The translations under genes were made by a program, and so were the position numbers. The notes under the pieces are model-generated. The model was not told the DNA's origin and searched no databases. It worked only from the letters and a program-made list of their open reading frames with translations. From Bacteroidaceae bacterium (GTDB lineage Bacteria > Bacteroidota > Bacteroidia > Bacteroidales > Bacteroidaceae), in the NCBI GenBank assembly GCA_016284115.1, contig JAEEOD010000380.1:1-6042 (forward strand): 6,042 nt of DNA. The letters run 5' to 3'. Shown piece by piece: positions 1-5,658 of the stretch (positions within the stretch are counted from its first letter, which is position 1; every line of letters begins with the position of its first letter).

Positions 1-338
1 ATAGAGGGGTCATCAGCCACCAGCACAATGACGCCACCGTTAACACCCGTCATACCACTGTTCACAAACGGGTCGGCACAAACGTTCAGTCCTACGTGTT
101 TCATACATACTAAGGCACGTTTACCCATAAAGGACATACCCAATGCAGCCTCCATAGCTGTTTTTTCGTTAGTACACCAACGGCTTCTCACCTTTCGTTC
201 TTTCGCCAATGGAGAGCCTTGTATAAACTCAGTAATCTCGGTCGAGGGAGTGCCTGGGTATGCATACACACCGCTTAATCCGGCATGCAACGCACCTAAT
301 GCTATCGCCTCATCACCTAATAATAGTCTTTTTTCCAT
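1..338 (-). CDS. iorA: Indolepyruvate:ferredoxin oxidoreductase alpha subunit, N-terminal part (runs off the left edge)
   Basis: The first 112 residues of the large, thiamine-diphosphate-dependent subunit of indolepyruvate:ferredoxin oxidoreductase are visible. This cytoplasmic enzyme converts aryl-pyruvates plus CoA to aryl-acetyl-CoA, CO2 and reduced ferredoxin, and it may run in reverse in anaerobes that make aromatic amino acids from aryl-acetates. The protein starts MEKRLLLGDEAIALGALHAG. Family landmarks follow in order: YAYPGTPSTE (residues 25-34), NEKTAMEAALG (57-67), MKHVGLNVCADP (79-90) and VADDPS (107-112). The full protein is usually over 500 residues, so the C-terminal TPP-binding region and the ferredoxin-type cluster motifs lie outside the window. 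The start is the ATG at 338; it lies 12 bases after the omega-amidase stop, with an A-rich, Shine-Dalgarno-free leader, so the two genes are probably cotranscribed. An iorB beta subunit would be expected further left, but it is not visible. Family assignment is firm; substrate preference is inferred. Confidence 0.93.
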   Translation of the reverse strand, partial: MEKRLLLGDEAIALGALHAGLSGVYAYPGTPSTEITEFIQGSPLAKERKVRSRWCTNEKTAMEAALGMSFMGKRALVCMKHVGLNVCADPFVNSGMTGVNGGVIVLVADDPS

Positions 339-350
339 TTATGTTATTAT

Positions 351-1112
351 TTAATCTTCAATTATAAACTTGTCAGCATCATTCAGCACGGGAAACTTTT
401 TCCTGAAAGTCTCCAGTTCGTTCATGTCAATTTCTGCTACTGCAGTTGCTTCTTGATAATCAGAAGTTGTAGCAAGTGTTTGGCCGTAGGGGTCAATAAT
501 AGCTGAGCCACCTTGGTACTCGCACTTTGGGTCATTACCTATGCGGTTAACACCTATTACAAAGCTTTGATTCTCAATAGCTCTAGCTTTTAATAAAGTC
601 TTCCATACTTCCACACGGCTCGATGGCCAGTTTGCCGCATATATCATTGCGTCATAGTCGCCCTTGTTACGGCTGAACACAGGAAAACGCAAGTCGTAGC
701 ATACTTGCAACAAGAATCTCACACCACGAAATTCCACAATAACACGTTTGTCGCCGCAAGTGAAACGCTTATCTTCGCCGCTATAGGTAAACAAGTGGCG
801 TTTGTCGTAATAGGTAGTTTTGCCGTTTGGTTCCACGAAATAGAAACGGTTGTAGAATCTGCCGTTCTCCTCGGTGGCTACACTGCCTGCTATTGCCGCA
901 TCTAATAGGACTGCCATTCGCTTCATCCATTCCAGCGAAGCACCGTTTTTTTCTGCTATACCTTCAGGTGCTGTCGCAAAGCCCGTAGAAAACATCTCTG
1001 TCAGCACGTAAAGGTCGGCCTTAGGCTGCTGCAGTAACAAATCCTCCAAGTGCTTGTGATTGTCTGTAGGACAAGCCCATTTTATATCATGTTGTACAAT
1101 ATTTACCCTCAT
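351..1112 (-). CDS. Omega-amidase of the nitrilase superfamily (YafV/Nit2 type)
   Basis: A 253-residue cytoplasmic carbon-nitrogen hydrolase. The nitrilase catalytic triad is complete: Glu39 in LTEMFSTGF, Lys104 in YDKRHLF and Cys138 in QVCYDLRFP. A further Glu at 113 and the ARAIENQ stretch (176-182) are also typical. These motifs and the length match E. coli YafV closely. Enzymes of that type hydrolyse alpha-ketoglutaramate and alpha-ketosuccinamate, the products of glutamine and asparagine transamination, to 2-oxoacids plus ammonia. The frame is open up to a TTG at 1133, but the ATG at 1112 is preferred: it puts the first beta strand (MRVNIVQHDIKW) at the N-terminus as in YafV, and the predicted transcription start is near 1145. 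It is first in a unit with iorA. The pairing suggests it clears the by-product of glutamine-dependent amination of aryl-pyruvates; that is inference. Another amide substrate is possible. Confidence 0.93.
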   Translation of the reverse strand: MRVNIVQHDIKWACPTDNHKHLEDLLLQQPKADLYVLTEMFSTGFATAPEGIAEKNGASLEWMKRMAVLLDAAIAGSVATEENGRFYNRFYFVEPNGKTTYYDKRHLFTYSGEDKRFTCGDKRVIVEFRGVRFLLQVCYDLRFPVFSRNKGDYDAMIYAANWPSSRVEVWKTLLKARAIENQSFVIGVNRIGNDPKCEYQGGSAIIDPYGQTLATTSDYQEATAVAEIDMNELETFRKKFPVLNDADKFIIED

Positions 1113-1149
1113 AACTAATGTTTTGGTTTGCAAACAGTAGTTTGGCTTG

Positions 1150-1181
1150 CAAATTTACACATTATTTGTCATACCAGCAAA
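1150..1181 (-). promoter_or_regulatory. Bacteroidetes-type promoter for the omega-amidase/iorA unit
   Basis: Read on the minus strand, TTTG (1181-1178) is followed after exactly 20 bases by TAAATTTG (1157-1150). Both boxes match the Bacteroidetes primary sigma factor consensus (-33 TTTG, -7 TAnnTTTG) without mismatch. Transcription would start near 1145, giving a leader of roughly 30 bases before the ATG at 1112. This is the best promoter in the window. No hairpin terminator separates it from the upstream AI-2E gene, so readthrough from tdk is also possible. Confidence 0.7.
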
Positions 1182-1202
1182 TATATGTGCTAATATTGAC
1201 CA

Positions 1203-2306
1203 TTAGGAATCGGAACTTATATCGCGATTCTTTATATGTTCCCTATTAATCACATATTTCTGGTAATAGGAAATTAATAAGGCAGTAATGGGCAGAGCAA
1301 TAATCATGCCCATCACCCCCATCAGCGATCCCCAAATAGAGAGTGATAATAAGATGATAGCTGGACTTAGTCCGGTGACCTTGCCCATGATGCGAGGTGT
1401 GAGGAAGCCGTCCTGAATGGCCTGAACAATAGCGAATACCGCAAAGGCTGACAATAAGATGAGCCAGAAATTGCCACCAGTATCGGCTGCCTTTAGGATG
1501 GCCAGTATGATGGTAGGAATAAAACCTAAAATCTGAAGGTAGGGCACCATGTTGAGAATGCCGATGAACAGGCCTAAACCAATGGCTAAAGGGAAGTCAA
1601 TAATGAGAAAACCAATGGAGAATAAGATGCCCACGCAAGTAGCTACCATCGCTTGTCCGCGGAAGTATTTATTCATACTCTCTTTTACATCTCCCACCAG
1701 TTTTATGCAGATTGGACGGAAACGTTTTGGCACTAGGTTCACCCATCCCTCTGATATGCTTTCATAATCCAGTAATATAAAGATGGTATAGAGCAATATC
1801 ATCAATACAGAGAAGAAACTAAACACTACGTTGACACTTTCTATCACTACATTCCATAGCTTGGGTAAATACTCACGTAAAGCATTCAAGAAATCTTGAC
1901 GGCTAAATAGAGCTTTTATTTGTTCCATGTTGAGATGTTGTACGATATAGCTGTGAATCAGTGCTGGTACACCGTCAGAGGGTGACGACTCAAAATACTC
2001 GATTAGCAAATCCTTGATTCGCCATGCTTCTGTTACCATAGGGGGAATAATCAGATAGAAAATACCCAAACCAATGATAGTCACAACTAAAATAGCACAG
2101 ATAATTGCCAGTACGCGGTATTTCATCTTACATCGATACTGGAAGAATTGCACCATAGGGAAAATAAGATAGGCAATAAGCCATGCTACAAAGAATGGTA
2201 ACAATACATTGCTTAGTCTGTTGAGTATCATGAGGATGATAACGCCAATAAGCACCCCCATCGCTGCTCGAATAAAACTATCGAATGTGATTTTCTTGTC
2301 CAACAT
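1203..2306 (-). CDS. AI-2E/PerM family multi-pass membrane protein
   Basis: A 367-residue inner-membrane protein of the AI-2E family transporters (formerly UPF0118/DUF20; relatives are E. coli TqsA, PerM and YdiK). Hydrophobic segments lie at about residues 15-28, 33-55 and 66-90. A polar domain of about 60 residues (92-152) follows, then segments at about 155-180, 222-247, 248-271, 281-299 and 312-346. Family landmarks are YFRGQ (214-218), NMVPYLQ (252-258), and a C-terminal stretch with TPRIMGKVTGLSP (303-315) followed by spaced glycines and ALP (337-339). Length is normal. Members have been linked to autoinducer-2 export or Na+/H+ antiport, but many have no known substrate, so no transport role is assigned. 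The start is the ATG at 2306, fixed by a consensus Shine-Dalgarno. The gene follows tdk by 12 bases and is probably cotranscribed with it; the pairing does not suggest a shared function. Confidence 0.9.
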   Translation of the reverse strand: MLDKKITFDSFIRAAMGVLIGVIILMILNRLSNVLLPFFVAWLIAYLIFPMVQFFQYRCKMKYRVLAIICAILVVTIIGLGIFYLIIPPMVTEAWRIKDLLIEYFESSPSDGVPALIHSYIVQHLNMEQIKALFSRQDFLNALREYLPKLWNVVIESVNVVFSFFSVLMILLYTIFILLDYESISEGWVNLVPKRFRPICIKLVGDVKESMNKYFRGQAMVATCVGILFSIGFLIIDFPLAIGLGLFIGILNMVPYLQILGFIPTIILAILKAADTGGNFWLILLSAFAVFAIVQAIQDGFLTPRIMGKVTGLSPAIILLSLSIWGSLMGVMGMIIALPITALLISYYQKYVINREHIKNRDISSDS

Positions 2307-2314
2307 AACAACTA

Positions 2315-2320
2315 CCTCCT
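2315..2320 (-). promoter_or_regulatory. Consensus Shine-Dalgarno for the AI-2E family gene
   Basis: AGGAGG on the minus strand lies 8 bases before the ATG at 2306, and its first two bases overlap the TAG stop of tdk (2321-2319). It is the only strong Shine-Dalgarno in the window. The other starts have A/T-rich leaders, as is usual in Bacteroidetes. Its position suggests translational handover from tdk. Confidence 0.7.
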
Positions 2321-2915
2321 AATCCTTGTAACTCAAATCTTTTAACTTATTATAGCACGCTCTGCACAAAGGTTCATATTCTTGTGTTTCTCCCAGCATT
2401 ACTTGTTTGTCACCGCTCACCTTGCGATGCGAATACATGGCTAAGTCGCCACACTGCACACAGATGGCATGCACTTTGGTTACCTCATCAGCTATGGCCA
2501 TCAGTTGTGGCATCGGCCCAAAAGGTACCCCGCGAAAATCCATATCCAGTCCTGCAACGATGACACGCATACCATTATTAGCTAACTGATTGCATATATC
2601 AGGCAGCCCATTATCAAAGAACTGCGCTTCGTCGATGCCTACTACGTCTATGTCAGAAGAAAGCAGTAGAATACTGGCTGACGAGTCAAGAGGGGTAGAG
2701 GCAATACTCTGTCCTTCGTGTGTCACTACTTCCTCATCTGAATACCTGGTATCGATGGCTGGTTTGAATATCTCCACTTTTTGCTTGGCGAATTTGGCAC
2801 GTTTCATGCGGCGTATCAGCTCTTCTGTTTTGCCTGAGAACATTGACCCGCAAATCACCTCAATACGTCCTCTGCGACGGGTCTCCTGCATGTTATTTTC
2901 AGAATAAACCTCCAT
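2319..2915 (-). CDS. tdk: Thymidine kinase (type II, zinc-containing)
   Basis: A 198-residue cytosolic kinase that phosphorylates thymidine to dTMP with ATP in the pyrimidine salvage pathway. The Walker A loop GSMFSGKT is at residues 23-30. The Walker B-like DEAQFF is at 95-100, with Glu96 the expected catalytic base. The structural zinc site is complete (Cys152, Cys155, Cys184, Cys187), and the lasso region around [11 protein letters not shown] (173-183) binds the nucleoside. Length is normal. The start at 2915 is preferred over the internal ATG at 2891 because Bacteroides homologues keep this N-terminal extension before [11 protein letters not shown]. The gene is divergent from rsmI, has its own -7 box at 2937-2944, and is followed by the AI-2E gene at 12 bases. 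Nothing is broken or missing. Confidence 0.97.
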   Translation of the reverse strand: MEVYSENNMQETRRRGRIEVICGSMFSGKTEELIRRMKRAKFAKQKVEIFKPAIDTRYSDEEVVTHEGQSIASTPLDSSASILLLSSDIDVVGIDEAQFFDNGLPDICNQLANNGMRVIVAGLDMDFRGVPFGPMPQLMAIADEVTKVHAICVQCGDLAMYSHRKVSGDKQVMLGETQEYEPLCRACYNKLKDLSYKD

Positions 2916-2936
2916 ATAAAGTACTAAATTTAGTTA

Positions 2937-2944
2937 CAAATGTA
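2937..2944 (-). promoter_or_regulatory. Candidate -7 box of the tdk promoter
   Basis: TACATTTG on the minus strand matches the Bacteroidetes -7 consensus TAnnTTTG. It would start transcription near 2930, about 15 bases before the tdk ATG. No TTTG is found 19-21 bases upstream, so only half of the promoter is recognisable. Confidence 0.45.
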
Positions 2945-2961
2945 ATACTTTTATAAACTAT

Positions 2962-2994
2962 ATTGTTATTTTCGCCGATTTATTTCTAACTTTG
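2962..2994 (+). promoter_or_regulatory. Candidate promoter of rsmI
   Basis: TAACTTTG (2987-2994) is an exact TAnnTTTG -7 box. ATTG (2962-2965), one base off TTTG, lies 21 bases upstream. Transcription would start near 3000, which argues against the in-frame TTG at 3005 as the rsmI start and for the ATG at 3011 or 3017. Confidence 0.5.
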
Positions 2995-3010
2995 TTGCCG
3001 ATTTTTGATA

Positions 3011-3697
3011 ATGAGCATGAAAACGGGCATATTGTATATTGTACCTACACCAGTAGGAAACATGGAGGATATGACGCTGAGAGCTATCCGTATCTTGAAA
3101 GAAGCGGATGTAATTCTGGCAGAAGATACACGCACCTCTGGAATCCTGCTGAAGCATTTCGATATCCAGCATGGCACGTTGCTTGCTCATCATAAGTTTA
3201 ACGAGCACCAGACGGTGGAGCCATTGGTGAAGCGTTTGTTGGCAGGTGAGAATGTGGCATTGATATCGGATGCTGGTACACCTGGGATTTCCGACCCAGG
3301 CTTTTTGTTAACAAGGGAGTGTGCTAAAGCAGGTGTAGAGGTACAATGCCTTCCGGGAGCGACGGCCTGCATACCGGCATTAGTTGATAGCGGGCTGCCT
3401 TGCGACAGGTTCTGCTTTGAAGGTTTCCTACCACAGAAGAAAGGACGTCAGACGCGTATAAACGCTTTGGCTGAAGAAACCCGCACCATGGTGTTCTATG
3501 AGTCACCCTATAGGGTACTTAAAACTCTTATCCAACTGGGTGAGGTACTTGGCAATGAAAGACAAGCTGCTGTATCGAGAGAGATTTCTAAACTTCATGA
3601 AGAAACCATCAGAGGTACGCTTGGAGAATTAATAACCCATTTCACCGAAACCGAGCCACGCGGTGAATTTGTGATTGTAGTGGCCGGACAAAACTAA
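3011..3697 (+). CDS. rsmI: 16S rRNA (cytidine-1402-2'-O)-methyltransferase RsmI, short form
   Basis: A 228-residue SAM-dependent methyltransferase of the tetrapyrrole methylase fold. It adds the 2'-O-methyl group of m4Cm1402 in the 16S rRNA decoding centre. Landmarks in order: TPVGN (13-17), AEDTR (37-41), the RsmI signature ALISDAGTPGISDPG (83-97), LPGA (114-117), EGFLP (137-141), YESPYR (163-168), SREISKLHEE (189-198) and GEFVIVVAG (218-226). E. coli RsmI is about 286 residues; this protein stops right after the methylase domain and lacks the C-terminal extension, which I recall as usual in Bacteroidetes. The start is uncertain by a few codons: ATG at 3011 is used, ATG at 3017 is equally good by homology, and the TTG at 3005 is unlikely given the promoter position. 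It leads a unit with the lipoprotein gene, which begins 12 bases after its stop. Confidence 0.96.
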   Translation: MSMKTGILYIVPTPVGNMEDMTLRAIRILKEADVILAEDTRTSGILLKHFDIQHGTLLAHHKFNEHQTVEPLVKRLLAGENVALISDAGTPGISDPGFLLTRECAKAGVEVQCLPGATACIPALVDSGLPCDRFCFEGFLPQKKGRQTRINALAEETRTMVFYESPYRVLKTLIQLGEVLGNERQAAVSREISKLHEETIRGTLGELITHFTETEPRGEFVIVVAGQN

Positions 3698-3709
3698 TTG
3701 TTTAAACGT

Positions 3710-4588
3710 ATGAAAAAAATTGTGTTTACATTGATGGCTGCTGCTGTATGCTTCGCATCTTGCGATGGACTGGGTGGCGGCAACAAGATTTTACAGGCAA
3801 AGAATGATTCTTTGATGGCAGAGTTGAATTCACGCGATGCTGAGTTAGATGATATGATGGGCACTTTCAATCAGATTACTGAAGGTTTCCGTCAGATTAG
3901 TGCTGCAGAGAACCGTGTTGATTTACAACGTGGTTCAGTGGCAGAAGGTTCTGTTAGCGCAAAGCAGCAGATAGCTAGTGACATAGAGTTTATCCAGAAA
4001 ACTTTGCAGGACAATCGTGAACAAATTGAGAAACTGAATGCTCAATTAGCATCTAGTAAAAATCAAAATTCACAGTTGAAGAAGGCTGTTGAGTCATTCA
4101 CCAAGCAGTTGGAAGAGAAAGCTGCAGAGATTGCAACATTACAAGAAGAGTTGATGGCCAAGAATATCCGCATTCAGGAATTGGATGAGGCTGTGAGCGA
4201 ACTGACTGCTATCTCTGAGGATCTGCATGCTCAGAATATGGCAAAGACTGAGGTGGTTGAACAGCAAGACCGTGCTTTGCATACCGCATGGTTTGTGTTT
4301 GGAACCAAGTCAGAGTTGAAGGAGCAGAAGATCCTTACAGGTGACGGATTGTTCTCTAAAGGTAAGATTTTGGCAAGTGATGAAGCTAACATGGATTATT
4401 TTACTGAGTGCGATATCCGTACAACCAAGGAAATTCGTCTGTATTCAAAATCAGCTAACTTGCTTACCAATCATCCTACTAGCTCTTATTCACTGGTAAA
4501 GGATGAGAAAGGTGAGTTGACTTTGAATATCACCAATCCTACTCAGTTCTGGAGTGCCAGCAAGTATCTGGTTATTCAGGTGAAGTAA
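3710..4588 (+). CDS. Coiled-coil lipoprotein, possibly of the Cbp1 collagen-binding adhesin family
   Basis: A 292-residue lipoprotein, probably on the outer membrane. The signal peptide ends in the lipobox FASC, with the lipidated cysteine at residue 18, followed by a Gly-rich linker. Residues 28-70 are helical and polar. About 85-190 form a long coiled coil rich in Gln, Glu, Lys and Leu. A compact C-terminal domain runs from HTAWFVFGTK (191-200) through EIRLYSKSANLLTNHP (241-256) to WSASKYLVIQVK. The layout and C-terminus resemble what I remember of the Bacteroides fragilis Cbp1 family (collagen-binding glycoprotein adhesin), but I could not run a comparison. An Asp-Ser-Leu at 33-35 fits the Bacteroides O-glycosylation motif D-(S/T)-(A/I/L/V/M/T). 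The start is the ATG at 3710; the in-frame TTG at 3698 would spoil the signal peptide. The gene follows rsmI by 12 bases, and a hairpin terminator follows it. Binding to collagen is unproven here. Confidence 0.85.
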   Translation: MKKIVFTLMAAAVCFASCDGLGGGNKILQAKNDSLMAELNSRDAELDDMMGTFNQITEGFRQISAAENRVDLQRGSVAEGSVSAKQQIASDIEFIQKTLQDNREQIEKLNAQLASSKNQNSQLKKAVESFTKQLEEKAAEIATLQEELMAKNIRIQELDEAVSELTAISEDLHAQNMAKTEVVEQQDRALHTAWFVFGTKSELKEQKILTGDGLFSKGKILASDEANMDYFTECDIRTTKEIRLYSKSANLLTNHPTSSYSLVKDEKGELTLNITNPTQFWSASKYLVIQVK

Positions 4589-4599
4589 GATAAATTACT

Positions 4600-4628
4600 T
4601 ATCCCCGCCAATTGGCGGGGATATTTTA
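4600..4628 (+). terminator. Rho-independent terminator after the lipoprotein gene
   Basis: A perfect 10-pair stem (4600-4609 with 4614-4623), including a CCCCGCC/GGCGGGG core, closes on an AATT loop and is followed by TTTTA (4624-4628). It begins 12 bases after the lipoprotein stop and should end the rsmI/lipoprotein transcript. The T-tract is short. There is no comparable T-run on the other strand, so it is probably one-directional. Confidence 0.85.
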
Positions 4629-4642
4629 TATCCAACCACACG

Positions 4643-5581
4643 ATGTTATATTTAGGTGAAACCATATCGCTGGTGGTGGCGTTCTCATGGACCATCACGG
4701 CACTTTGTTCCGAAGTTGCGAGTAAACGACTCGGAGCCTTACAACTAAACGTCATCCGCATGTTGCTCTCCCTTTGTTTGCTGGGGTGCACGATGTGGAT
4801 TTTTACAGGTTCTCCTTTTCCGTTATATGCCAATACGCAAGCATGGATTTGGCTCTTGATGTCAGGTCTGGTAGGCTATGTGTTTGGCGACTACTGTTTG
4901 TTCAATTCTTATATCTTGATTGGCTCTCGTTTCGGACAGTTGTTTATGACATTGGCTCCTCCTACAGCAGCCTTTGCCAGTTGGCTGTTGCTGGGTGAAC
5001 ACCTACACCTGCAGGCATGGCTAGGAATGGTGGTCACCCTCACGGGTATTAGTATGTCTGTGTTGAGTAAAGGAAATAAGGAGAATCATCACAAAGTGTC
5101 TTTGAAACTACCTGTAAAAGGGGTACTATTTGGCATCGGTGCTGGTGTAGGACAAGGCTTAGGTTTGGTACTTAGCAAAGTGGGTATGAACCACTATGAG
5201 GCAGGAGTTCCTGTTGGTATGGATACTGTTGATGACTTGTTGCCTTTTGCTTCCACTTTTATAAGGGCTATAGCCGGTAGCTTGGGATTCTTGTGCATCA
5301 TGGCATTTCGTCATGAGTTTAATACTCTACCTGTCGCTTTGCATGATAGTAAGGGTATGAAAGCTGCCATTGGAGCTACACTAACTGGTCCATTTATTGG
5401 CGTTTCTCTTTCGCTGATGGCTGTGCAATATACGGAGGCCGGTATTGCCTCTACACTGATGGCACTGACGCCTGTGCTTATTATCTGGCCAGCCCATCTA
5501 CTGTTTAAGCAAGAAGTGAAACCTCTTGAGATAGTGGGTGCTGTTATCAGCGTAATTGGTGCATCTCTCTTCTTTCTGTAA
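4643..5581 (+). CDS. DMT superfamily permease with two EamA domains
   Basis: A 312-residue inner-membrane protein with about ten hydrophobic helices arranged as two EamA repeats (about residues 5-142 and 157-311), joined by a short charged loop near KGNKENHH (143-150). Each repeat ends in the typical pattern of a Pro-containing helix, a Gly/Phe plus Glu turn and a Gly-rich final helix: LAPPTAAFASWLLLGEHL (104-121) and LTPVLIIWPAHLLFKQEV (275-292). Length and topology are normal for drug/metabolite transporters, which typically export amino acids, nucleosides or other small metabolites. The substrate cannot be read from sequence. The start is the ATG at 4643, only 14 bases after the T-tract of the preceding terminator. 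No Shine-Dalgarno and no convincing -7 box precede it, so how it is transcribed is unclear. No hairpin follows the stop. Confidence 0.9.
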   Translation: MLYLGETISLVVAFSWTITALCSEVASKRLGALQLNVIRMLLSLCLLGCTMWIFTGSPFPLYANTQAWIWLLMSGLVGYVFGDYCLFNSYILIGSRFGQLFMTLAPPTAAFASWLLLGEHLHLQAWLGMVVTLTGISMSVLSKGNKENHHKVSLKLPVKGVLFGIGAGVGQGLGLVLSKVGMNHYEAGVPVGMDTVDDLLPFASTFIRAIAGSLGFLCIMAFRHEFNTLPVALHDSKGMKAAIGATLTGPFIGVSLSLMAVQYTEAGIASTLMALTPVLIIWPAHLLFKQEVKPLEIVGAVISVIGASLFFL

Positions 5582-5598
5582 AATGTTTGCCTTTGATG

Positions 5599-5629
5599 CT
5601 TGGTTTTTAATAGGATTTTACTATTTTTG
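5599..5629 (+). promoter_or_regulatory. Candidate promoter of hflX
   Basis: TATTTTTG (5622-5629) fits the TAnnTTTG -7 consensus exactly. CTTG (5599-5602), one base off TTTG, lies 19 bases upstream. Transcription would start near 5636, about 23 bases before the hflX ATG, in the 77-base gap after the permease. Confidence 0.55.
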
Positions 5630-5658
5630 CCTTGTTAAATTATCGACAATCATTTTTG

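Noticed and set aside
28..354. Plus-strand open frame of 108 codons
   Set aside because: It is antisense to iorA, whose motifs on the minus strand are unmistakable, and its translation has no recognisable character.
1113..1133. N-terminal extension of the omega-amidase from a TTG at 1133
   Set aside because: It adds seven residues not expected in the family and leaves almost no leader after the predicted transcription start; the ATG at 1112 fits better.
2590..2907. Plus-strand open frame of 105 codons
   Set aside because: It is antisense to tdk, which has complete catalytic and zinc motifs; the frame is a by-product of its codon use.
3700..3707. GTTTAAAC palindrome between rsmI and the lipoprotein gene
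   Set aside because: An eight-base AT-rich palindrome is expected by chance and has no promoter or hairpin context.
3698..3709. Start of the lipoprotein at a TTG right after the rsmI stop
   Set aside because: It would put MFKR before a perfectly normal MKK-type lipoprotein signal peptide.
5561..5608. Possible terminator after the permease (GCATC/GATGC arms followed by TTTTT)
   Set aside because: There are only five pairs, with a loop of about 29 bases and the first arm inside the coding sequence; too weak to call.
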